A stretch of 9,816 bases of DNA from JBJHBY01 sp050485745 (lineage in GTDB: Bacteria; Pseudomonadota; Gammaproteobacteria; Pseudomonadales; CAMLJR01): the NCBI GenBank assembly GCA_050485745.1, contig JBJHBY010000135.1, positions 1 through 9,816 of the forward strand, read 5' to 3'. A program made the position numbers and the translations under genes. The notes beneath the pieces are model-generated. The model was not told the origin of the DNA, made no database searches, and saw only the letters and a list, made by a program, of their open reading frames with translations. This document shows, one piece after another, positions 1 through 5,944 of this stretch (position 1 is the first letter of the stretch; every line of letters starts with the position of its first letter).

Positions 1-116
1 GTCCGGAACCCCGCTTCATCGCCATTCGCTTCTTCAACAATCCCGAAGGCTGGGTGGCCAACTTCACCGGCAGCGATATCGCACGGCGCTTTCCGCGCCT
101 GGACAGCGCCGCCTGA
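1..116 (+). CDS. mtnD: Acireductone dioxygenase, C-terminal end (partial)
   Basis: This is the last 37 codons of a gene that begins before the window, in the frame starting at base 3 and ending at TGA 114-116. The translation contains FFNNPEGWVANFTGSDIA and ends RRFPRLDSAA, which matches the C-terminal end of the cupin-fold acireductone dioxygenase family. That enzyme oxidises the acireductone made by the enolase-phosphatase and yields the keto-acid precursor of methionine plus formate, in the cytoplasm. The metal-binding His/Glu residues lie upstream and are not visible. The next gene, mtnC, encodes the preceding step of the same pathway, 42 bases downstream on the same strand, which strongly supports the call. 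Confidence 0.9.
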   Translation, partial: PEPRFIAIRFFNNPEGWVANFTGSDIARRFPRLDSAA

Positions 117-130
117 CGCCTGACTCCAGG

Positions 131-146
131 GCCGTAGCCGTAGCCG
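131..146 (+). repeat. Short tandem repeat in the mtnD-mtnC spacer
   Basis: The 42-base spacer contains GCCGTA twice in tandem plus a partial third copy (GCCG). It ends just before the mtnC ribosome binding site, GGAGA at 146-150. It looks like simple slippage and no function is implied. Confidence 0.5.
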
Positions 147-158
147 GAGAACCCTATC

Positions 159-866
159 GTGACCGCCACCGCCCGCGTTGTCCTCACCGATATCGAGGGC
201 ACCACCAGCGCCATCCGTTTCGTCAAGGACGTGCTGTTCCCCTATGCCGCACGCGCGATTCCCGACTTCCTGCGCGCACATCACGCGTCCCCCGAAGTCG
301 CCGCGATTCTTGACGACGTGGCGCAACTGGGCGGGCAGCCCCGGGACAACCTCGAGGCCCTGATCCGGCAACTGCTCGACTGGATCGATGAAGACCGCAA
401 GATTACGCCGCTGAAAACCCTGCAGGGGCTGGTCTGGCGCAACGGCTACGAAAGCGGCGCCTATCGCGCGCATGTCTACCCGGACGCCGTGGCGGCACTG
501 CAGCGCTGGCACCGGGCGGGCGTTCCCCTGTATGTCTATTCCTCCGGCTCCATCGCCGCCCAGAAACTGTTCTTCCGCTACAGCGAGGCCGGGGACCTGA
601 CCGCGCTGTTCAGCGACCACTTCGACACCACCATTGGCGGCAAGCGCGAAGCAGACGCGTACCGGCACATCATTGCCAGCATCGGCCACGATCCCGCCGG
701 GGTGCTGTTCCTGTCCGATGTCGAGGCCGAACTGGATGCCGCGGCGGATGCCGGCCTGCTCACCTGCTGGCTGCAGCGTCCCGAGGACATGGCCCCGGAG
801 CCCGGCAATGGCCGCCACCCGATCGCCCGGGACTTCAACGCCATCCCCTTCGATATTCGCCCATGA
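159..866 (+). CDS. mtnC: Enolase-phosphatase E1 (methionine salvage)
   Basis: The 235-residue protein is a HAD-superfamily enzyme that enolises and dephosphorylates 2,3-diketo-5-methylthiopentyl-1-phosphate to the acireductone used by MtnD. Motif I is DIEGTTS (residues 11-17), with the DxE form typical of this family in place of DxD. Motif II is the YSSGS stretch (127-131). The motif III lysine is K162 in GGKRE, and the acidic motif FLSDVEAELDAA (184-195) supplies the Mg2+-binding aspartate. Length is normal for bacterial MtnC. The start is GTG, preceded by GGAGA at 146-150 with 8-base spacing. The stop overlaps the next gene's start as ATGA, so translation of the two is probably coupled. It is cytoplasmic and all key motifs are intact. 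Confidence 0.97.
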   Translation: MTATARVVLTDIEGTTSAIRFVKDVLFPYAARAIPDFLRAHHASPEVAAILDDVAQLGGQPRDNLEALIRQLLDWIDEDRKITPLKTLQGLVWRNGYESGAYRAHVYPDAVAALQRWHRAGVPLYVYSSGSIAAQKLFFRYSEAGDLTALFSDHFDTTIGGKREADAYRHIIASIGHDPAGVLFLSDVEAELDAAADAGLLTCWLQRPEDMAPEPGNGRHPIARDFNAIPFDIRP

Positions 867-1885
867 CCCCGCGCCGGGCCGCCCTCGCCCTGCTGGCGTG
901 CAGCCCGTTGTTCCTGATCGATCTGAGCTGGCTGCCGGACCTGGCCATCCTGTTCGCGCTCGGCCATGTGCTCTGGTTCGCGGCGCTGGGGGCGGTACTG
1001 CTGCGGCTGCCACCGCTGAGCCGGCAGGCACTGCCACGACAGGGTCTGATACTCCTGGGCGGCATCCTCCTGCTGAGCGCCAGCATCGAAGGGCTGCAGG
1101 CTGTGGTCGGCCGCAACGCCAGCCTGCTCGACATCGGCCTCAACCTGCTCGGGGGATGTATCGCACTGGCGTTTTCTGCCCCGGCACGCCGGCACATGGC
1201 CATACCGCGCCGCCGCGCCCTGCAGGTCACCACCGCCGCTGCAACGATCATTGCCCTGACTCCGGCGCTGTATTCAGGGCTGGATGACTGGCGTGCCCAC
1301 CGCGATTTTCCCGTGCTGGGACGCTTCGAGCATCGCGCGGAGCTGCAGCGCTGGTCCCGCGGCGCACTGCAGGACACCGTGGTGCGCAGCGGCCGTCACG
1401 CCCTGTATGTACCCCTCGACACCCGGCGTTACAGCGGCACCACGCTGCGCCGCAATCTGGGGGACTGGCGCGGCTACGACGCCTTTGCCTTCAGCGCCTT
1501 CAACCCGGGGCCCGAGCCTCTGACCATTACCGTGTCGATCCGCGATCGCGCTCACTTCGAGCGCGGTACCCATTACACTGACCGCTTCAATCAGCAATTT
1601 GTGCTGGAGCCGGGGTGGCAGGACATTATCATCCCGATGGCGGCCATTGCCACAGCTCCGGCTGAGCGCAAGCTGGATCTGTCGACGGTCCAGGAGGTGC
1701 TGTTCTTTGCCTCGCAACTGCCGAAGCCGCGAGAGCTCTATCTCGATGATATCCGGCTGCTCAGGGAACCCCGGCCAGACAACCCGGCGCAAGGCCAGAG
1801 CAGTTTGACAGACACCCACGAGTTCGGCACCGTTGATGCTCGCGCCGGTGAAGGTCGCATGGACCATCCGCGCCACCAGCCATAA
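863..1885 (+). CDS. VanZ-like membrane protein with C-terminal carbohydrate-binding-like domain
   Basis: This 340-residue protein has two parts. Residues about 5-137 hold roughly five hydrophobic segments, including a VanZ-type signature: E76, Q79, R84, S87, D90, N94 and G97 in EGLQAVVGRNASLLDIGLN. Residues about 150-302 are soluble and beta-rich, with WRGYDAFAFSAFNPG, VSIRDRAHF, FVLEPGWQDIIIPM and ELYLDDIRLL; this resembles CIA30/CBM11-like galactose-binding folds. The tail from about 303 is polar and probably disordered. VanZ-family proteins are linked to glycopeptide or lipoglycopeptide response in Gram-positives, but their biochemistry is unclear and the role here is unknown. The ATG start overlaps the mtnC stop by 4 bases. 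The soluble part probably faces the periplasm (inference). The domain assignment is by pattern recognition only. Confidence 0.72.
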   Translation: MTPRRAALALLACSPLFLIDLSWLPDLAILFALGHVLWFAALGAVLLRLPPLSRQALPRQGLILLGGILLLSASIEGLQAVVGRNASLLDIGLNLLGGCIALAFSAPARRHMAIPRRRALQVTTAAATIIALTPALYSGLDDWRAHRDFPVLGRFEHRAELQRWSRGALQDTVVRSGRHALYVPLDTRRYSGTTLRRNLGDWRGYDAFAFSAFNPGPEPLTITVSIRDRAHFERGTHYTDRFNQQFVLEPGWQDIIIPMAAIATAPAERKLDLSTVQEVLFFASQLPKPRELYLDDIRLLREPRPDNPAQGQSSLTDTHEFGTVDARAGEGRMDHPRHQP

Positions 1886-1900
1886 GTCACCACGATGGAA

Positions 1901-1906
1901 AGGAGG
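1901..1906 (+). promoter_or_regulatory. Strong ribosome binding site for the aldo/keto reductase
   Basis: AGGAGG lies 8 bases before ATG 1915 and is the best Shine-Dalgarno sequence in the window. It favours the start at 1915 over the second in-frame ATG at 1936, which has only AGGAAG upstream. Confidence 0.75.
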
Positions 1907-1914
1907 AACCGCCG

Positions 1915-2919
1915 ATGAGCAGACAGGAAGCCCCCATGAAGTTCTGGCCGCGGCGCCGTTTTCTCAAGTTGATGGGCGCCGTCGGCGCCGGCATTGCGGC
2001 GAGCGGCGCCATGGGTGGACGCGCGTTTGCGGCGGCCACCAAGGACACGATCATCACCCGGCCCATTCCCGTCAGCGGCGAACGCGTGCCGGCCATCGGC
2101 CTGGGAACAGCCCGCAATTACAGCCTTCGCGGCCTCGCCCTTGGTCAGACACCGGCACCCTCCCTCGCCGATATCGACCCCACACCGGACGAACTGGAAC
2201 CACTGCGCGAGGTGATGCGCGTCTTCCACGAGCTCGGCGGACGTGTGATCGACTCCTCCCCGATGTACGGTACAGCCGAGGAACTGATCGGCCTGTTCGG
2301 CGAGGAGCTGGGCATCCGCGACGAGCTGTTCATGGCGACCAAGGTGTGGACCGATGGCCGCGCCGCCGGCGAGCGACAGATGCAGACCTCGATGGAACTC
2401 ATGGGGCGCAGCCCCATGGATATCATGCTGATCCACAACCTGCGCGACTGGCGCACCCAGTACCAGACCCTGCGCGAATGGCAGGATGCGGGTCGCATCC
2501 GCTACATCGGCATCAGCCATTCGAATACCGCGGCCCACGAAGAGGTCGAATCGGTGCTGCGCAGTGCGCGCTTCGACATCCTTCAGATCAACTACAATGG
2601 CCTCGACCGCAACGCCGAGAAGCGACTGCTGCCACTGGCCGAGGAGCGCGGACTGGCGGTGATGGTCAACGAACCCTTTGGCAACGGCCGCCTGTTCCAG
2701 AAGGTCCGCGGCCAGGAGTTGCCAGCCTGGGCCGCCGAGTTCGACGCCGAAAGCTGGGGACAGGTGTTCCTGAAATTCATCCTGGGGCACCCGGCGGTGA
2801 CCTGTCCGATCCCGGCCACCAGCAACCCGCGCCACGTCGCCGACAACGTCGGGGCCGCCTATGGCGCGCTGCCGAACGCACGGCAACGCCGCCGCATCGT
2901 CGAGTTGCTGGAGAGCTGA
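1915..2919 (+). CDS. Tat-exported aldo/keto reductase
   Basis: The 334-residue protein begins with a twin-arginine signal (PRRRFLKLMG, residues 12-21), a small-residue hydrophobic stretch, and a likely cleavage site after AFA (37-39). The rest is an aldo/keto reductase barrel. The catalytic tetrad is visible as D113 and Y118 (VIDSSPMYGTAE), K143 (ATKVW) and H174 (MLIHNL). RIRYIGISHSN and the C-terminal PIPATSNPRHVADNV are also family features, the latter in the usual NADP-binding region. It should reduce an aldehyde or ketone, or run in reverse, but the substrate is unknown. Export by Tat fits a protein folded around its cofactor in the cytoplasm. It sits 29 bases after the VanZ-like gene and 7 before cstA, so it is probably in the same operon. 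Confidence 0.9.
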   Translation: MSRQEAPMKFWPRRRFLKLMGAVGAGIAASGAMGGRAFAAATKDTIITRPIPVSGERVPAIGLGTARNYSLRGLALGQTPAPSLADIDPTPDELEPLREVMRVFHELGGRVIDSSPMYGTAEELIGLFGEELGIRDELFMATKVWTDGRAAGERQMQTSMELMGRSPMDIMLIHNLRDWRTQYQTLREWQDAGRIRYIGISHSNTAAHEEVESVLRSARFDILQINYNGLDRNAEKRLLPLAEERGLAVMVNEPFGNGRLFQKVRGQELPAWAAEFDAESWGQVFLKFILGHPAVTCPIPATSNPRHVADNVGAAYGALPNARQRRRIVELLES

Positions 2920-2926
2920 CGCCACA

Positions 2927-4801
2927 ATGACGCCCGCCCTTGTTGCACTGATCGGCTTGGTGGTGTTCTTCCTGGGCTGGCGCTACTACTCCCGCTTTCT
3001 GGCCGAACGCGTGTTGCGGCTGGACCCGGATTTCCGCACCCCCGCGCACGCCTTCAACGACGGCCTCGACTTTGTGCCCACCAACCGCTTCGTGCTCTGG
3101 GGGCACCACTTCACCTCGGTGGCGGGGGCGGCGCCGATCATCGGCCCGGCCATCGCTGTACTCTGGGGCTGGCTGCCGGCGCTGGTGTGGATCGTGCTCG
3201 GCACGGTGCTGATCGCAGGGCTGCACGACTTCGCCACCCTGTGGGCCTCGGTGCGTCATCGCGGCAGCTCCATCGGCAGTATTGCCGCCAGCGTACTGGG
3301 GCCGCGCGCCCGTGGCCTGTTCCTGCTGATCATTTTCTTCCTGCTGCTGATGGTCAACGCGGTGTTCGCGGTTTCCATCGCCACGCTCTTTACCCGCTTT
3401 CCCGAGAGCGTGCTGCCCTACTGGCTGCAGATCCCGGTGGCCATCGCCATTGGCCTGATGGTGTACCGCCTGCGCATGGGCCTGCTGTGGCCCTGCCTGG
3501 CCGGCTTCGGCATCCTCATCGCCCTGGTGTTTCTGGGCAGCGCTGTGCCGGTCAGCCTGCCCGCGCAGATGGCCGGGGTGCCGGACTCGGCCTGGTGGGT
3601 GCTGCTGATGCTGGGCTACGGGGCGATCGCCTCGCGCCTGCCGGTGTGGCTGCTGCTGCAGCCGCGGGACTTCATCAATGCACACCTGTTGTTCCTGGCT
3701 TTGATCCTGCTCTACGCCGGCCTGTTCATCGGTCGCCCCGACTTCGTGGCGCCGATGATCAACACCGCCCTCCCGGGCGACACGCCGCCCATCATCCCGC
3801 TGCTGTTCGTCACCATCGCCTGCGGTGCCATTTCCGGCTTTCACGGCCTGGTCGCTTCCGGTACCAGCGCCCGGCAACTCGATCGCGAAACCGATGCCCG
3901 CTTCGTCGGTTATCTCGGGGCCACCGGCGAGGGCCTGCTGGCCCTGGCGGCGCTGCTGGCGGTCNNNNNNNNNNTCATTGGCCCCTATCGGGTCGGTGCT
4001 CGGGCACCCAGCATGGAGGCGTCGTGCACGCCCGGAGGTGCCCGGAAGGTGACCGAGATCATGGCCGTCGGAGCCGCTGCCGTCCGGCCCGCCCCTGTAC
4101 GGGCGCACTCACCCGATCGCTCCTTGGTGCGGCTGCTGGCGGTCAGCGCCGGTTTCGCCAGCGTGATCGAGTGGAACAGCCACTACGACAGCTGGGCCGC
4201 GGCCAGCGCCGGGGGCATTGCGGCCTTCGTCAGCGGTGCCGGCAACCTGCTCGGCTTTATCGGCCTGCCGACGGTGATCGGCACCACCCTGGTGTCGATC
4301 ATGGTGGTGGCCTTCGCCGCCACCACCCTGGACACCTCGATGCGCCTGCAGCGCTTCATCCTCGCCGAGATCGGGCGCGACTACCGCATGCCGGCCCTGA
4401 CCAACGTCAACCTGGCCACACTGATCACCTTCGTGGCCTGCGCCGCCCTGGCCTTCGGCGCCGACCCCGCCAACCCCGGCGCCGGAGGCATGGTGCTGTG
4501 GCCACTGTTCGGCACCACCAACCAGCTCACCGCCGGACTCTCCCTGCTGGTGCTGACCCTGTTGCTGTGGCGCCTGCGCCGGGGCGTCTGGTACACACTG
4601 CTGCCATTCCTGCTGGTCGCGGGCATGACCACCTGGGCCATGCTCTACAACCTGTCGCTCTACCTGGCCAGCGGCAACTGGCTGCTGCTACTGATCGGCG
4701 GCATGATCTTCGCGCTCAACATCTGGCTGCTACTGGAAGGGCTGCTCGCCGCACGCCGGCTGTGGCGCCAGCGCCTCGCGGGGGAGGCCGAAGTTGGCTG
4801 A
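2927..4801 (+). CDS. CstA-family carbon starvation transporter, interrupted by a gap and foreign sequence
   Basis: This polytopic inner-membrane protein belongs to the CstA family, whose studied members import peptides or pyruvate. Family stretches include WGHHFTSVAGAAPIIGP near the N-terminus, LHDFATLWASVRHRG, LPVWLLLQPRDFIN, TIACGAISGFHGLVASGTS, HYDSWAAASAGGI and TTLDTSMRLQRFILAEIG. ATG 2927 is chosen because MTPALVALIGLVVFFLGWRY is a typical start; an in-frame ATG at 2861 lies inside the upstream gene. As printed the frame is 624 codons. Residues 347-406 come from ten Ns plus hydrophilic sequence foreign to the family, and without them the protein is about 564 residues. The gene is either split by an insertion in this strain or misassembled. 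It overlaps the next gene by 8 bases. Confidence 0.88.
   Translation: MTPALVALIGLVVFFLGWRYYSRFLAERVLRLDPDFRTPAHAFNDGLDFVPTNRFVLWGHHFTSVAGAAPIIGPAIAVLWGWLPALVWIVLGTVLIAGLHDFATLWASVRHRGSSIGSIAASVLGPRARGLFLLIIFFLLLMVNAVFAVSIATLFTRFPESVLPYWLQIPVAIAIGLMVYRLRMGLLWPCLAGFGILIALVFLGSAVPVSLPAQMAGVPDSAWWVLLMLGYGAIASRLPVWLLLQPRDFINAHLLFLALILLYAGLFIGRPDFVAPMINTALPGDTPPIIPLLFVTIACGAISGFHGLVASGTSARQLDRETDARFVGYLGATGEGLLALAALLAVXXXXIGPYRVGARAPSMEASCTPGGARKVTEIMAVGAAAVRPAPVRAHSPDRSLVRLLAVSAGFASVIEWNSHYDSWAAASAGGIAAFVSGAGNLLGFIGLPTVIGTTLVSIMVVAFAATTLDTSMRLQRFILAEIGRDYRMPALTNVNLATLITFVACAALAFGADPANPGAGGMVLWPLFGTTNQLTAGLSLLVLTLLLWRLRRGVWYTLLPFLLVAGMTTWAMLYNLSLYLASGNWLLLLIGGMIFALNIWLLLEGLLAARRLWRQRLAGEAEVG
3952..3964 (+). 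repeat. Left copy of 13-bp direct repeat flanking the cstA anomaly
   Basis: GCTGCTGGCGGTC ends exactly at the start of the N gap. An identical copy is at 4132-4144, and both lie in the same reading frame of cstA. It could be a target-site duplication or an unmerged contig overlap. Confidence 0.75.
3965..3974. other. Assembly gap (10 N)
   Basis: Ten Ns mark a break in the assembly within cstA. The true length of missing sequence is unknown, so the apparent preservation of frame across it may be accidental. Confidence 0.98.
3975..4131. other. Foreign stretch inside cstA, possible element end
   Basis: These 157 bases translate in the cstA frame to a hydrophilic Arg/Pro/Ser-rich segment (IGPYRVGARAPSMEASCTPG and onward) where CstA proteins have continuous membrane sequence. 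The stretch contains an imperfect 21-bp inverted repeat, 3987-4007 against 4097-4117, with 15 of 21 positions matching and a core of ATCGGGT...GTGC. No transposase is visible. It sits beside an assembly gap and between 13-bp direct repeats, which fits one end of a dispersed element at which the assembly broke. A chimeric join is the main alternative. Confidence 0.5.
4132..4144 (+). repeat. Right copy of 13-bp direct repeat flanking the cstA anomaly
   Basis: This copy is identical to 3952-3964. Reading directly from either copy into AGCGCCGGTTTC gives LLAVSAGF, the expected CstA-type continuation. Confidence 0.75.
4781..4787 (+). promoter_or_regulatory. Ribosome binding site supporting a TTG start
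   Basis: GGGGAGG lies inside the end of cstA, 6 bases before TTG 4794. It is 21 bases from the next in-frame ATG at 4809, which has no good site of its own. This favours the TTG start for the small Cys-Cys protein. Confidence 0.55.
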
Positions 4802-5072
4802 CGCAGGCATGCGCTGGAAACAGGGGCTGCTCCGCGCGGCCCGGCTCTACCGGGATTTCTTCGAGCAGCCCCGGCAGCGGGCACTGGCGCTGGAGCAACG
4901 CCGGCAGGACGATTTCTTTCGCCTGCTGGTCCTGTCGGAAAGCCTGGGCTTGCCCAACCCCGCGGCTTTTTACTGCCTGGAGCTGATGCCCTTCGTCCTC
5001 GAGGACTTTCATGCCTGGCACCAGCGTATGGGCCTGGAACACTCGCCCCTGGCCGGCATGCGCTGCTGCTGA
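4794..5072 (+). CDS. Small protein ending Cys-Cys-stop (resembles the 'cory-CC-star' family)
   Basis: This 92-residue protein (87 if it starts at ATG 4809) is rich in Arg, Leu and aromatic residues. It ends MRCC-stop, with C91 and C92 as the last two residues and a third cysteine, C61, in FYCLELMPF. Residues about 10-47 look helical and basic (ARLYRDFFEQPRQRALALEQ), and 48-80 are more hydrophobic with LGLPNPAAFY. There is no signal peptide and no clear membrane segment. From memory it matches a small family that NCBI names cory-CC-star, of unknown function; this could not be checked. It overlaps the cstA stop by 8 bases, and its TGA shares a base with the ATG of the ATPase gene. That tight coupling suggests the three products act together. 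The terminal cysteines could bind metal, be lipidated or form a disulfide; none of this is shown. Confidence 0.72.
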   Translation: MADAGMRWKQGLLRAARLYRDFFEQPRQRALALEQRRQDDFFRLLVLSESLGLPNPAAFYCLELMPFVLEDFHAWHQRMGLEHSPLAGMRCC

Positions 5073-5944
5073 TGCACTTGCCCGGAATCGTGTTTCTCGG
5101 CGGCAAGGGCGGTGTCGGCAAGACGACCACCGCGGCGGCTCTTGGTCTGGCCCTGGCCGCGCGCGGCCGGCGCGTGATGCTGGTCTCGACCGACCCCGCG
5201 CACTCACTGGGGGATGTGCTGGACCAGCCCCTGGGCATGCAACCCCGGCCCATCACTCCCGACCTCGATGCACTGGAGCTGGATCCCGAGCAGGCGCTGC
5301 GGGACTACCTGGGCCAGGTGCGACGCAACCTGCAGCGCTTTGCTCCGCTCGAATTGCTGCCCGAGGCGGAGCACCAGGTCGAACTGGCCGGCCAGCATCC
5401 AGGAGCCATGGAGTCCGCCCAGTTCGAGGCGATCTGTCGCCTGGTGGATCGTCACTGGGAATGGCAACATCTGATCTTCGACACCGCACCCAGCGGCCAC
5501 ACCCTGACGCTGCTGGCGCTGCCCGGGCAGATGCAGCGCTGGACCGAGGCCCTGCTGCACAGCAGTGGCCGGCACAGGGATGGCCCGGCCCGGGCGATGG
5601 ACCGGCGCTGGCGCGACCTGGAACAAACCCTGGAGGAGCGACGGCAGCTGTTCATCCGGGTGAGTGAAGCACTGCGGGATCCAGACCGCTGCGGCTTCGT
5701 CTTCGTGCACAACGACGATGTGCTCAGCCGTCGCGAGACAGAGCGCGGGCTGCAACGCCTGCGGGGCATCGGAGTACCGCTGCCACTGACCCTGTGCAAC
5801 CGCGCGCTTGCCGCGCAGCCAGTGGCAATTGCCGCCGACATCCCCGCTCTCAGCGTACCCCGGGTCGACCCCGCTCCCATTGGGCCGGCCGCACTGCTGG
5901 CCCTGGGCCGGCCGCTGCTGGAGGCGATCGACACGCTTTCATAG
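5072..5944 (+). CDS. ArsA/Get3-family ATPase
   Basis: This 290-residue cytoplasmic P-loop ATPase belongs to the ArsA/Get3 (anion-transporting ATPase) branch of the SIMIBI class. It has the deviant Walker A GGKGGVGKTT (residues 10-19) with the signature lysine after the first GG. Switch I is STDPAHSLGD (39-48) and switch II is FDTAPSGHT (136-144). A family-like late region is FVFVHNDDVLSRRETERG (209-226) followed by LCNRAL. It is a single ATPase half, unlike the duplicated E. coli ArsA, and I see no CxxC or ArsA-type cysteine triad, so arsenite pumping is unlikely. The ATG shares a base with the preceding stop (TGATG). A role in energising or delivering its two upstream neighbours is inference. 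Its stop overlaps the convergent gene's end by 6 bases. Confidence 0.9.
   Translation: MHLPGIVFLGGKGGVGKTTTAAALGLALAARGRRVMLVSTDPAHSLGDVLDQPLGMQPRPITPDLDALELDPEQALRDYLGQVRRNLQRFAPLELLPEAEHQVELAGQHPGAMESAQFEAICRLVDRHWEWQHLIFDTAPSGHTLTLLALPGQMQRWTEALLHSSGRHRDGPARAMDRRWRDLEQTLEERRQLFIRVSEALRDPDRCGFVFVHNDDVLSRRETERGLQRLRGIGVPLPLTLCNRALAAQPVAIAADIPALSVPRVDPAPIGPAALLALGRPLLEAIDTLS

Noticed and set aside
2861..2926. Upstream ATG as the start of cstA
   Set aside because: It would add 22 residues with no membrane character, encoded inside the reductase gene; ATG 2927 gives the expected CstA N-terminus.
1833..2930. 365-codon plus-strand frame over the aldo/keto reductase
   Set aside because: It is out of frame with the reductase, whose catalytic tetrad and Tat signal are intact; its composition is typical of a GC-rich shadow frame.
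2777..4108. Long minus-strand open frame opposite cstA
   Set aside because: It runs antisense to a well supported CstA gene, is rich in Gln, His and Arg as GC-rich antisense frames are, and crosses the N gap. It has no recognisable domain.
3187..4986. 599-codon plus-strand frame overlapping cstA
   Set aside because: It is the +1-type shadow of cstA, Arg/Pro/His-rich, with no family motif and no ribosome site.
5072..5944. Arsenite efflux pump ATPase (arsA of an ars operon)
   Set aside because: There is no arsB, arsD or arsR nearby, only one ATPase half is present, and the metalloid-binding cysteines are not seen.
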